Positions 53,863 through 63,416 of a stretch of DNA of 64,000 nt are shown here, in pieces. The stretch comes from DASPOF01 sp035626155 (GTDB lineage: Bacteria > Desulfobacterota > Binatia > Binatales > Binataceae): the NCBI GenBank assembly GCA_035626155.1, contig DASPOF010000041.1, forward strand, positions 1 through 64,000. The letters are read 5' to 3'. A program made the position numbers and the translations under genes. Each line of letters opens with the position of its first letter. Position 1 is the stretch's first letter. The notes below the pieces were generated by a model. That model was not told where the DNA came from. It did not search any database and saw only the letters and a list, made by a program, of their open reading frames with translations.

Positions 53863-54945
53863 TCAAACGCGGAAGTTACGCCGGTAAACCAGGTAGTTGG
53901 CGCAGACGCTGGCGCCGAGTTTCACCGCAGTGCGCCGCGATGGCCAGTTGTCGTCCAGCACCAGCGTGTAGCTCAGGTACTTGGCGCCGCGCCGGATCAG
54001 CTCCAGGTACGCATACGACGCCATCGCGAGGTTCACCCCTTGGCCGCGCGCCCGCTCGAGCACCCCGATGCCGAGCATGTTGAGTTTTTCCGAATCCTTG
54101 AGTTCGCGGCCGGCGCTGAGCGTGGCGCCTGAACTCATGTCGGGCACGACGAGCAGCGCGCCCACGGGATCATCGCCGCGATAGGCGAGCACCGAGGTTT
54201 CGAGCGCTCCGCCGGGAGCGAGGATCTCGAACAACTCGGCGTTCTCCTCCTTGGTGGCCATTATGTAGCCCCAATGGCGCTTGAAAGCCTCGTTGTTGGT
54301 AGCTGTGAATTCTTTGACGCGGCGGGCGGCCGGCACGTCCTTGAGCGGGACGATCGCGAACCCTGCGCGCCGCCCGGCTTCGAGCGCGCTCTCGTATCGC
54401 GCGATCAACTGCGGCGTGACCTCGATCTTGTAATCGACGAGCCCCTTCTCGGTCTCGAAGCCGGCGTCCTTGAGCAGCGCGTGATAGTAAGGCGGATTCT
54501 GCCGCAGGAGTATCGGCGGCAGCGCCTCGTACTCATCGATTACGTATGACACGTCCATGGTGGGGAAGTAGTAGCTCGAACGAGCCGCCTCGGCGCCCTG
54601 CTGTCTTAGCCACTCGCAGGCCGCATCGATCATCTGCTTGACCGCCTCGCGCGTGCCGGGCATCGCCTCGAACATCGTGAGATGGCCCAGGCGCTCGTTC
54701 CAATAGCGATTGTAGCGTTCATCCCACACCGCAAGGGCGCGAGCCAGGATTTTGCCGCCGTCGCGGGCGATGAACGCGCGCAGCTTGCGGCCCTGCAATG
54801 AAGCCCCTTCGCCGAGCAGAAACGGCAATTGCACGACGAGATTGGCCGGAAATCGCGCGCTCCGATACTCGTAAACGCTGTCGTGGAAGAGGACGAATTC
54901 GATGAGGTCGTCGCGCCCTTCGGGAGTCTCGATCCTGACTGCCAT
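53863..54945 (-). CDS. GNAT-fold protein of unknown function
   Basis: 360 residues, longer than a usual single GNAT. The C-terminal half has the acetyl-CoA motif GIGVLERARGQGVNLAMASYAY near 290-312, followed by SYTLVLDDNWPSRRTAVKLGA, typical of GNAT motif B. The N-terminal half is beta-rich (QLPFLLGEGASLQGRKLRAF). It resembles uncharacterised GNAT proteins such as YghO by overall pattern, though I cannot assign a substrate. GAGGAAG precedes the ATG at 54945. Confidence 0.75.
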   Translation of the reverse strand: MAVRIETPEGRDDLIEFVLFHDSVYEYRSARFPANLVVQLPFLLGEGASLQGRKLRAFIARDGGKILARALAVWDERYNRYWNERLGHLTMFEAMPGTREAVKQMIDAACEWLRQQGAEAARSSYYFPTMDVSYVIDEYEALPPILLRQNPPYYHALLKDAGFETEKGLVDYKIEVTPQLIARYESALEAGRRAGFAIVPLKDVPAARRVKEFTATNNEAFKRHWGYIMATKEENAELFEILAPGGALETSVLAYRGDDPVGALLVVPDMSSGATLSAGRELKDSEKLNMLGIGVLERARGQGVNLAMASYAYLELIRRGAKYLSYTLVLDDNWPSRRTAVKLGASVCANYLVYRRNFRV

Positions 54946-55387
54946 GTTGCTTCCTCTTGCCCAAAGCGCGGGCTAGCGCATGTCGCGGATCATTTCTCCG
55001 CAGCCGGGCCCCATATCGTAGCCGGTTTATCTCAGGTCTGCGATTGGAGCGCCGTCCAGCGGACGGCCCGGCTCGATTCCCAAGAGTTGCGGATGCTTGA
55101 TCTCTAATCCGGGAGCTAAGCCGGCATCAAGCTGCCGCGGTTTGGGAGTAATTGTTCGCGCGGTCCACCTTTTGCAGCGCATGATCGCCGCACCAGAGCT
55201 ATGTGGAACGTAAGCCGCCACTCGACCGTCCTTATGGGTTTGCGGCATCGCTCGTGCAATGCCGGCTTCTGTCATCCGACCGAAGCACGCGCGTAAAATG
55301 ACGGCGATAAGCTTCATGCATCGAGCTACCTCAAAGTGAGCCACTACCTATCTGCCAGACGGCTTGAAAACAGAAGAGGGCAAGAAA
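54946..55387. other. 442-base intergenic region, no supported gene
   Basis: This region lies between the divergent GNAT-like gene and the phosphoketolase gene and must hold their promoters. A minus-strand frame of 105 codons (55027-55344) exists but has no recognisable motif or ribosome site. The first gene downstream on the plus strand begins 28 bases after AGAAGAGGG. I see no RNA structure or repeat here. Confidence 0.5.
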
Positions 55388-57754
55388 ATGGCGAGCGATC
55401 TTACGGCCACGGAAATAGAATCGATCGACGCCTACTGGCGGGCCTGCAACTACCTGTGCGTCGGGATGATCTACCTGACTGACAATCCGCTGCTGCGGGA
55501 ACCGCTCAAGCCTGAACACATCAAGCGACGCCTCCTGGGCCATTGGGGATCCGACCCTGGCCAGAGCTTCGTATGGGTGCATCTGAACCGGCTCATCAGG
55601 AAATACGGCCTCAACGTGCTTTACGTCTCCGGTCCCGGCCACGGCGCGCCGGCCGTGCTCGCCAACGCCTATCTGGAAGGGACCTATTCCGAGGTCTATC
55701 CCGATCGCAGCCGCGACGTGGATGGGATGAAGAAATTCTTCAGGCTGTTCTCGTTCCCCGGCGGCGTGGGCAGCCATTGCACTCCCGAGACGCCGGGTTC
55801 GATCCACGAGGGCGGCGAACTCGGCTACAGCCTTTCTCACGCTTTTGGCGCCGCGTTCGACAATCCCGATCTGATCGTTGCCTGCGTCGTCGGCGATGGG
55901 GAGGCGGAGACGGGTCCGCTTGCGACCTCGTGGCACTCGAACAAATTTCTCAACCCGATTCGTGACGGCGCGGTTCTGCCGATTGTCCATCTTAACGGCT
56001 ATAAAATCGCCAACCCAACGCTGCTCGCGCGGATACCGGACGACGAACTCAAGAGCCTCTTCATCGGATATGGCTACGAGCCTTACCTCGTCGCCGGCGA
56101 CGATCCTCCGCTGATGCATCGTCAGATGGCCGAGACGCTGGAGCGATGTGTGACCGAGATCAAATCGATTCAGGAGGAGGCGCGCCGCAGCGGTCTTGCG
56201 CGCCGCCCGCGCTGGCCGATGATCATCCTGCGCACGCCCAAAGGCTGGACCGCGCCCGCGATGATGGACGGCCATCACCTGGAGGGGTATTGGCGCGCGC
56301 ATCAGGTGCCGATAGCGGACGTCGCCTCCAATCCGGCGCATCTCAAGCTGCTCGAGCAGTGGATGCTGAGCTATCGTCCGCACGAACTCTTTGACTCGAC
56401 GGGCGCGCTGATTGCGGAGTTGCGAGCGCTCGCGCCGGAAGGAAACCGGCGGATCAGCGCGAATCCTCACGCCAACGGCGGCCTGGTGCGCGAGCCGCTG
56501 CGAATGCCGGATTTCCGCGCCTACGCGGTTGAAGTCGCCAGGCCGGGGCGGGCCGAGTCGCAGAGCACTTACATACTGGGCGAGTTTCTACGCGACGTGA
56601 TGCGCAACAACATGCGCAACTTCCGCGTATTCGGCCCCGATGAAACCGCATCCAATCGTCTCCAGGCGATCTACGAAGCGACCAAGAAAACCTGGCTCGC
56701 CGCAGAGCGCCCCGAAGATGCCGACGGCGGCGAGCTTGCCCCCGACGGGCGCGTGATGGAGATGCTCAGCGAGCATACGCTCGAGGGCTGGATGGAAGGC
56801 TATGTTCTCACCGGGCGTCACGTACTCTTCAACACCTACGAGGCGTTCGCGCACGTCGTCGATTCGATGGTGAACCAGCACGCCAAGTGGCTGGAGAAGG
56901 CCAGGGGAGACGTGTCCTGGCGCGCGCCGGTCTCATCGCTCAATATCCTGATCAGCTCGACGGTATGGCGCCAGGATCACAACGGCTTCACTCATCAGGA
57001 CCCGGGCTTCATCGATGTGGTCACCAACAAGAGCCCGAGCGTAACCCGCATCTATCTCCCGCCCGATGCCAACTGCCTGCTCGCGGTCGCGGATCATTGC
57101 CTGCGAAGCACTGGCTACATCAACGTCATCGTGGCCGACAAGCAGCCGCATCTGCAGTTTCTCGATATCGAGTCGGCGATCGAACATTGCGCCAAGGGAA
57201 TCGGATTGTGGCCGTGGGCCAGCAACGATCAGGGCTGCGAACCCGACGTTGTGATGGCGAGCGCGGGCGACGTGGCGACAATCGAGGCGCTGGCGGCACA
57301 GGCGATCCTGCGCGAGAAGTTTCCCGATCTGAAAATCCGCTTCGTCAACGTGGTTGACCTGTTCACGATGCAGCCCGACACGGAGCACCCGCACGGTCTG
57401 AGTTCCCGCGACTTCGACAGCCTGTTCACGACCGACAAGCCGATCATTTTCAACTTTCACGGCTATCCCTGGTTGATTCACAAGCTCGCGTACCGGCGAA
57501 CCAATCACGCCAACCTGCACGTGCGCGGCTACAAGGAATTCGGAAGTATCAATACTCCGCTTCAGCTCGCGATTGGTAATCAGACCGATCGCTTCAACCT
57601 CGCGATCGACGTGATCGATCGCGTGCCCCGGTTGCAGGTCATCGGCGCGCACGTGAAGGATTGGCTAAAGAACCAGATCTGCGAAAATCTGGATTACGCA
57701 TTCGAGCATGGCGAAGACAGGCCCGAGTTCAATGAATGGAAATGGCCATACTGA
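55388..57754 (+). CDS. xfp: Phosphoketolase (xylulose 5-phosphate/fructose 6-phosphate)
   Basis: 788 residues. It cleaves xylulose 5-phosphate or fructose 6-phosphate with phosphate to acetyl phosphate and an aldose phosphate. Motifs: YVSGPGHGAPAVLANAYLEG near 82-101, the thiamine-diphosphate motif GDGEAETGPLATSWHSNKF near 172-190, and WRQDHNGFTHQDPGF near 527-541. I chose the ATG at 55388, which has GAGGG upstream, instead of the TTG at 55364. It forms a run with acetate kinase and glucan phosphorylase, spaced by nine and six bases. Confidence 0.95.
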   Translation: MASDLTATEIESIDAYWRACNYLCVGMIYLTDNPLLREPLKPEHIKRRLLGHWGSDPGQSFVWVHLNRLIRKYGLNVLYVSGPGHGAPAVLANAYLEGTYSEVYPDRSRDVDGMKKFFRLFSFPGGVGSHCTPETPGSIHEGGELGYSLSHAFGAAFDNPDLIVACVVGDGEAETGPLATSWHSNKFLNPIRDGAVLPIVHLNGYKIANPTLLARIPDDELKSLFIGYGYEPYLVAGDDPPLMHRQMAETLERCVTEIKSIQEEARRSGLARRPRWPMIILRTPKGWTAPAMMDGHHLEGYWRAHQVPIADVASNPAHLKLLEQWMLSYRPHELFDSTGALIAELRALAPEGNRRISANPHANGGLVREPLRMPDFRAYAVEVARPGRAESQSTYILGEFLRDVMRNNMRNFRVFGPDETASNRLQAIYEATKKTWLAAERPEDADGGELAPDGRVMEMLSEHTLEGWMEGYVLTGRHVLFNTYEAFAHVVDSMVNQHAKWLEKARGDVSWRAPVSSLNILISSTVWRQDHNGFTHQDPGFIDVVTNKSPSVTRIYLPPDANCLLAVADHCLRSTGYINVIVADKQPHLQFLDIESAIEHCAKGIGLWPWASNDQGCEPDVVMASAGDVATIEALAAQAILREKFPDLKIRFVNVVDLFTMQPDTEHPHGLSSRDFDSLFTTDKPIIFNFHGYPWLIHKLAYRRTNHANLHVRGYKEFGSINTPLQLAIGNQTDRFNLAIDVIDRVPRLQVIGAHVKDWLKNQICENLDYAFEHGEDRPEFNEWKWPY

Positions 57755-57763
57755 GGAACGCCG

Positions 57764-58957
57764 GTGCCGGACTTGAACATCGCCCCCGTCGTACTGTGCC
57801 TCAACAGCGGTTCCTCCTCCCGCAAGGTCGCGCTCTTCCGGTTCGGGCCGGGCGGCGAGGAGCTGCTCGCCACGGGGGCGGCCGAGGGAATCGGCCTTGA
57901 TGCGGGACGATTGTGGCTTCGCGACGGGCGGGACCGCCTTCTTTGCGACGGCGAGCGCCACTTTCCGAGGCCCGAAGCCGCGATGCGCGGCTTGTTCGAC
58001 GAAATCGATCGCCAGCGCCTCCCCCGGCCCGACGCCATCGGCCATCGTTTCGTTCACGGCGGGCCGAATCACTTTGCCCCGGAGCGCATCACTGACCCAC
58101 TGAGGCAGGAACTGAGCAGCCTGATCGCGTTCGCGCCGCTGCATATTCCCGATGAGATGCAAGGAGTCGAGATCGCGGTTTCGCGATTTCCCGGCCTCCC
58201 GCAGGTTGCCTGCTTCGATACTTACTTTCACCGGCAGATGCCCGAGATGGCGCGGCGATTCGCCCTGCCGCGCACCTTGTGGGACGAGGGCATACTGCGC
58301 TACGGCTTTCACGGCATCTCGTACGAATACATAATGCAAACTCTCGGCGCCGGCGCGCCCGACCGCATCATCATCGCGCACCTCGGCAACGGAGCGAGCA
58401 TGGCGGCCGTACGCGGCCGGCGCGCGATCGATACGACGATGGGATTCACGCCGGCGGGCGGATTCATGATGGGCACGCGAAGCGGCGACCTGGATCCGGG
58501 CATTCTCATCTATCTGGCCAGGGAAAAGAATTATGATGGCTCGCGCCTGGAGCAACTCGTGAATCATCAGTCCGGCCTGCTCGGTGTTTCGCAGGTCAGT
58601 TCGGACATGAGAATGCTGCTTGAAACGAGGACGTCGAATCCTGATGCCGCGCTGGCCGTCGAAATGTTCTGTTACCAGGCGCGCAAATGCGTCGGCGCGC
58701 TCGCCGCCGCGCTCGGCGGCCTCGATTTGCTGGTTTTTACCGCGGGCATCGGGGAGCGCGCCGCGCCGGTCAGGCGCGAGATATGCCGCGGGCTTGAATA
58801 CCTGGGAATCGAACTGGATGACCGGCTGAACGATAGTCATTGTGATGTGATTAGTTCGTCCGGAAGCCGATGCGTCGTCCGCGTGATCCCGGCCAACGAG
58901 GACCTGATGATCGCTCGGCACACCCGCCGCACCATCTTTGGCAACGCGTCGAAATAA
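57764..58957 (+). CDS. ackA: Acetate kinase
   Basis: 397 residues. It makes ATP and acetate from acetyl phosphate. Conserved sites: the N-terminal VLCLNSGSSSRKVALF, HRFVHGG, YGFHGISYEYI and IIAHLGNGASMAAVRGRRAID, then TTMGFTPAGGFMMGTRSGDLDPG near 226-248, and LVFTAGIGERAAPVRREIC near 325. It has a GTG start with GAGGAA upstream, nine bases after xfp. It uses the product of the upstream phosphoketolase. Confidence 0.94.
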   Translation: MPDLNIAPVVLCLNSGSSSRKVALFRFGPGGEELLATGAAEGIGLDAGRLWLRDGRDRLLCDGERHFPRPEAAMRGLFDEIDRQRLPRPDAIGHRFVHGGPNHFAPERITDPLRQELSSLIAFAPLHIPDEMQGVEIAVSRFPGLPQVACFDTYFHRQMPEMARRFALPRTLWDEGILRYGFHGISYEYIMQTLGAGAPDRIIIAHLGNGASMAAVRGRRAIDTTMGFTPAGGFMMGTRSGDLDPGILIYLAREKNYDGSRLEQLVNHQSGLLGVSQVSSDMRMLLETRTSNPDAALAVEMFCYQARKCVGALAAALGGLDLLVFTAGIGERAAPVRREICRGLEYLGIELDDRLNDSHCDVISSSGSRCVVRVIPANEDLMIARHTRRTIFGNASK

Positions 58958-58963
58958 AGAAAA

Positions 58964-61483
58964 ATGGCAGAGCTAGATCATCTATTGTCTCAGTCACCGC
59001 CCGATGATCTTGGATCCCTCGCCGATTTGGCGCTGGACCTCAGACACTGCTGGGACCATAGAACCGACCCGATATGGAGCCGGATCGAGCCGGAGCTGTG
59101 GGCGCTCACCCATAATCCGTGGGTGGTTCTGCAGACGGCCTCCCGGGCCAAAATCGCAGCGCTGCACGGCGACCCCGACTTCCGCAAGCAGGTCCAGGAA
59201 CTCGCCGAAGAGGACGAGCGATACCTGAAAAGTCCTGCCTGGTTTCAGCATGCGCACGCCGGCGCGCCGCTGACCTGCGTCGCCTACTTCAGTATGGAGT
59301 TCGGCCTCAGCGAAGCGCTCCCTATCTATTCGGGCGGACTGGGTAATGTCGCTGGAGATCAGCTCAAGGCCGCCGCCGACCTCGGCGTTCCCATTGTCGC
59401 TGTCGGCCTTCTCTATCAGCAAGGCTATTTCCGCCAGATTATAGACGCCGACGGTAGCCAGCGCGCCTTATACCCATACAACGATCCCGGCCAGATGCCG
59501 GTGACTGCAGTGCGAGATAAGGAAGGCGAATGGTTGCGCCTCAGCGTCGGCCTGCCTGGCCAAAAGCTGTGGCTGCGCGCCTGGCAAGCGCAGGTCGGCC
59601 GGCTGAAACTCTATCTGCTCGATAGCAACGACCCCGCAAATGCGCCAGCCTATCGCGGTATTACCAGCGAACTTTACGGGGGCGGCGCCGAGTTGCGACT
59701 AGCTCAGGAACTGGTGCTCGGGATCGGCGGCTGGCGGCTCCTGCGCGCCCTCGGGATCCAAGCCGAGGTCTGCCACATGAACGAGGGGCACGCCGCCTTC
59801 GCTGTTCTGGAGCGCGCAGGAAGCTTCATGGAAGACTTCGGGCAGCCTTTCGACGCCGCATTGGCGGTAACGCGCGCCGGCAACCTCTTTACTACTCATA
59901 CCCCGGTTGAAGCAGGGTTCGATCGGTTCGCTCCAAGCCTCATCGCCGATTACGTGGCCCGCTACGCGCAAGAGCGGTGCCGCCTCGACCTGCCGGGTCT
60001 GCTCGCGCTCGGCCGCCTGCATCCCGGCGATCCGAATGAGCCGTTCAACATGGCCTATCTGGCTATTCGCGGCAGTGGAGCAATCAATGGAGTAAGCCGG
60101 CTGCATGGCGCGGTGAGCCGGCGGCTCTTCGCGCCGCTCTTCGCCGGCTGGTCGGAATCGGAAGTGCCTGTCGGGCATGTTACTAATGGAGTGCATACTC
60201 CGAGCTGGGACTCGGCGGCGGCGGACGCCCTATGGACAAATGCCTGCGGCAGGGAGCGCTGGCGCGGCGTGATGGAAACCGTCGGAGACGACATTCGCCG
60301 GGTCTCGGATGAGGCGCTCTGGGAGCTGCGCGCGCGCAACCGGCTCGAACTGGTCCGCTTCGTGCGCGAGCGGCTTGCGGTCGCGTTCGCCACCCGCGGC
60401 GGAAACCCCGAAGCCGCACAGACCATATTCGATCCGAATACTCTGACGCTCGGCTTCGCGCGCCGTTTTACATCTTACAAGCGGCCCAATCTGCTGCTGC
60501 ACGATCCCGAGCGTCTGGTCCGCATTCTGACCGACCCCAAGCGTCCCGTTCAGTTGGTAATCGCGGGCAAAGCCCATCCCGATGACCATCCGGGCCAGGC
60601 GATGGTGCAGGCGTGGGTTCGTTTTGTCCAGCGCCCGGAAGTGCGGCGCCACGCGGTCTTTCTCAGCGACTACGATTTGGTGCTGGCCGAGCGCCTGGTG
60701 CAGGGCGCCGACGTATGGATCAACACTCCGCGGCGCCCCTGGGAAGCGTGCGGCACGAGCGGGATGAAGGTGCTGGTCAATGGCGGTCTCAACCTGTCGG
60801 AGCTCGACGGCTGGTGGGCAGAGGCCTATTCGCCCGAGGTCGGTTGGGCTTTGGGTAACGGTCAGGAGCACGGTGAGGATCCCGCCTGGGACGCTGCCGA
60901 GGCGCAGTCGTTGTATGAAATCCTCGAGAAGGAGGTCGTTCCTGCATTCTATAATCGCGGCGAGAATGGAATCGCTGCCGGATGGACGGCGCGAATGCGC
61001 GAGAGTATGGCGCGCCTGACGCCGCGCTTTTCAGCCAACCGGACGGTGCGCGAATACACGGAGAATTACTACCTTCCAGCAGCCGCCGCCCTTCGCCACC
61101 GAGCCCGCGATAACGGAGCCGCCGGCGTCTCGCTTCATCGATGGCAACAAACTATCGCGCAGCACTGGGCAAGCGTGCACTTCGGCGAATTGCGCATCGA
61201 GAGTTCCCCTGAGAAGCACTCATTCCATTTGCAGGTTTACCTTGGTGAACTGGACGCCGAAGCGGTGCGCGTCGAAATTTACTCGGAGCCATCGGGCGAT
61301 AATCCTCCCGGCCGATTCGAAATGCTTCGCACGAGCCAGCTCACCGGGCCGGTAAAAGGCTACCTTTATAGCGTGGAGGTCCCGGCGTCGCGGCCGGCCT
61401 CTGACTACACGCCGCGCATCATCGCATGGCATCCCGACGTGCGCATTCCGCTCGAAGAAGCGCACATCCTATGGTACCGCTGA
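58964..61483 (+). CDS. glgP: Alpha-glucan (glycogen) phosphorylase, short TIGR02094-like form
   Basis: 839 residues. It releases glucose 1-phosphate from glycogen or maltodextrin. YFSMEFGLSEALPIYSGGLGNVAGD near 108-132 is the family signature. The PLP lysine is in ACGTSGMKVLVNGGLNL near 592-608, and TRFTSYKRPNLL-like binding is present as FTSYKRPNLLL. The sequence is of the short type seen in archaea and deltaproteobacteria rather than the long animal/E. coli type. It starts six bases after ackA. Confidence 0.9.
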   Translation: MAELDHLLSQSPPDDLGSLADLALDLRHCWDHRTDPIWSRIEPELWALTHNPWVVLQTASRAKIAALHGDPDFRKQVQELAEEDERYLKSPAWFQHAHAGAPLTCVAYFSMEFGLSEALPIYSGGLGNVAGDQLKAAADLGVPIVAVGLLYQQGYFRQIIDADGSQRALYPYNDPGQMPVTAVRDKEGEWLRLSVGLPGQKLWLRAWQAQVGRLKLYLLDSNDPANAPAYRGITSELYGGGAELRLAQELVLGIGGWRLLRALGIQAEVCHMNEGHAAFAVLERAGSFMEDFGQPFDAALAVTRAGNLFTTHTPVEAGFDRFAPSLIADYVARYAQERCRLDLPGLLALGRLHPGDPNEPFNMAYLAIRGSGAINGVSRLHGAVSRRLFAPLFAGWSESEVPVGHVTNGVHTPSWDSAAADALWTNACGRERWRGVMETVGDDIRRVSDEALWELRARNRLELVRFVRERLAVAFATRGGNPEAAQTIFDPNTLTLGFARRFTSYKRPNLLLHDPERLVRILTDPKRPVQLVIAGKAHPDDHPGQAMVQAWVRFVQRPEVRRHAVFLSDYDLVLAERLVQGADVWINTPRRPWEACGTSGMKVLVNGGLNLSELDGWWAEAYSPEVGWALGNGQEHGEDPAWDAAEAQSLYEILEKEVVPAFYNRGENGIAAGWTARMRESMARLTPRFSANRTVREYTENYYLPAAAALRHRARDNGAAGVSLHRWQQTIAQHWASVHFGELRIESSPEKHSFHLQVYLGELDAEAVRVEIYSEPSGDNPPGRFEMLRTSQLTGPVKGYLYSVEVPASRPASDYTPRIIAWHPDVRIPLEEAHILWYR

Positions 61484-61621
61484 CCGATCGATATACTTGT
61501 ATTTCGCAGGCGCAACTCTTATTGCTCCGGCATCCCGGTGCGGTCGTCTGGCGCGGGAACTTCGACTTGCGGCCGCGCAAGCGCGCGGGCCAACTTTTTG
61601 AAGCTGTCGTCCGGCGGCGGC

Positions 61622-62197
61622 CTACCAGTAACGGTATCGGCCGACGTCCACGTGCACGAAGTCGGAGCGCGGGTAGTAGCCCACCCCGCCCGCCCGTATC
61701 GCGAGCGCGACCCCGTGCAGGGTTGCGAGGTCGCGGCCCTGCACCCGGATGTCGATCGCTTTTCCGTCGACGTGCAGGCTGTGTGCTGCCACGCCCTCGC
61801 TTCGCGCATGGAGCATCGCATTCGTGAGCGGCGATCGGTAGCCCGAAATCACGTCAAACGCGGCGGTCGTGTCAAGCCGCAGGTTGATCGCCGAGAGGAG
61901 ATCGAGCAGCCGCGGCTCGATCGCTTTCACCTCGTTGCGGCGGAAGTCGCGCAGTATGTGATTGATCGCACCGAGCGCATCCGGGAGGTAATGGCCGTCG
62001 GCGAAGTAATCGACCTCGAGGCGCTCATCGGTGTGCAGATTATAGAATTTGAGCCGCCGCGGCGCGGCGTCATCTGCCCCGACGTATAGCCCGGCGTGCG
62101 CGGCGCCGGGGACGATCAGCCCGGCGGCCGCCATCGCTCCGATGCGCAGGAAGCGCCGGCGCGTCAGATGCGATACGGGAGCGTAATCCGGATTCAT
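61622..62197 (-). CDS. Tat-exported DUF882 (YcbK-like) peptidase-fold protein
   Basis: 191 residues. A twin-arginine signal is visible (LTRRRFLRIGAMAAAGLIV, residues 11-29). The M15-like zinc-site pattern is intact: SGYRSPLTNAML, AHSLHVDGKAIDIRV and YPRSDFVHVDVGRY. The family is thought to act on peptidoglycan or capsule in the periplasm. It overlaps the stop of the L,D-transpeptidase gene by ATGA, so both work on the envelope from one transcript. Confidence 0.9.
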   Translation of the reverse strand: MNPDYAPVSHLTRRRFLRIGAMAAAGLIVPGAAHAGLYVGADDAAPRRLKFYNLHTDERLEVDYFADGHYLPDALGAINHILRDFRRNEVKAIEPRLLDLLSAINLRLDTTAAFDVISGYRSPLTNAMLHARSEGVAAHSLHVDGKAIDIRVQGRDLATLHGVALAIRAGGVGYYPRSDFVHVDVGRYRYW

Positions 62198-63168
62198 GGC
62201 GTTGGAGTGGCGGCGGGCGCGAGCGTTACATCGCGCGCGATTCCGTCGGCTTTCCTGACGACTTCCGCACTAAGCGACCAGTTAATCAGATTCTCGAGAT
62301 TGTGTGAATACGCAATTGCCTGCAAGTCCTCGAGATCGCTCGATCCCTTTCGGTACACATCGCGATGCACCTCCAGGAAGATGCGGCCATCGTCGAGCTT
62401 GCCGAGCAGGACCGGCTCATAGACGATTTGGCCCGGCTGCCCGATCGCGACCTCGTCGAACAGCGCCTCGGCGTCATCGGGATGCAACCGGATGCATCCG
62501 TGAGTGCGAAACCCGTAAATGCTCAAAGGTGCGCTGGTACTATGAATGCCGATGGCGGGAATGCTCAGCCCGATCCAGTAGTCGCCAAGCGGATTGTCAG
62601 GGCCGGGCGGCACCACTGTCTTGACTACCTTCCCCTGCATCGCCATCTCGTGCTGGATCGACACGGGCACGCGCCAGACCGGATGCTCGCGCAGTTCGAG
62701 CACTTGGAATCCACCGCGCGGCGTGGGCCAGGTCGGACGGCCTAGCGCCACCGGATAAGCCGCTTTGAGTGCGCCGCTGCAAAAGAAGAACAGCATCTTT
62801 TGCGGGACGTTGATGAGGATGCCGTCGTTGATGTCGGCGGGTACGAGGTGGCGGTTGTCGATGTGGAGAACGCGGCCGGGCTTCACGCGCACATCGGAGG
62901 AAAGCCCGTTCTCCGAGGCGAGCACGCGTGGCTCGACGCCATAACGGGCGCTGATGCTCTGAATGGTCTGGCCGGGTGCGACCGTGTAATCGAACTCGCG
63001 GCCAGCGATCCGGCTGCCGATCCGCGGAACCATGTTCGCGGGCGCCGCCGCCGCGCGTGCGAACCGCAACCCGGGCAACGGCCACATAAAGATGCTTGCC
63101 GCGATGAGGACCCACGCGGCTCGGCCGCGGCGCAGGCGTGAGGATTTAGCAGGAGCAAGCGGCGTCAT
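62194..63168 (-). CDS. LysM and L,D-transpeptidase (YkuD) domain protein
   Basis: 324 residues. N-terminal membrane segment (AAWVLIAASIFMWPL, about 18-32) serving as signal or anchor. LysM domain FDYTVAPGQTIQSISARYG near 59-77. The YkuD domain carries the catalytic sequence GFRTHGCIRLHPDDAEALF near 215-233 with Cys in HGC. It makes 3-3 peptidoglycan cross-links or links proteins to the wall. I chose the ATG at 63168 (MTPLAP). It is the first of a two-gene operon with the DUF882 gene. Confidence 0.9.
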   Translation of the reverse strand: MTPLAPAKSSRLRRGRAAWVLIAASIFMWPLPGLRFARAAAAPANMVPRIGSRIAGREFDYTVAPGQTIQSISARYGVEPRVLASENGLSSDVRVKPGRVLHIDNRHLVPADINDGILINVPQKMLFFFCSGALKAAYPVALGRPTWPTPRGGFQVLELREHPVWRVPVSIQHEMAMQGKVVKTVVPPGPDNPLGDYWIGLSIPAIGIHSTSAPLSIYGFRTHGCIRLHPDDAEALFDEVAIGQPGQIVYEPVLLGKLDDGRIFLEVHRDVYRKGSSDLEDLQAIAYSHNLENLINWSLSAEVVRKADGIARDVTLAPAATPTP

Positions 63169-63416
63169 GGTGCGGCATTCAGACTCGCCAACTTTGCGCG
63201 GCATCCAATCGGCGCAGCGTGGGGCGCACCATACCGGCAGCGTGCCACCGCCGCGGGTTCATCTTTCTCCCGCCGTTGCTGGCATTCTCCAGGCAATTCC
63301 TCTACAGACTATGCTGTACTCGCGCTGCGCGCACCAGTCGCCTTTGGCGCAATCGCTAGCGGCGCAATGACGCGCCGGCCGGCATATCTTTCACGGTCCC
63401 GGCGCTGGAGGATCCA

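Noticed and set aside
55027..55344. 105-codon open frame in the gap before phosphoketolase
   Set aside because: No motif, no ribosome site and no resemblance to a family.
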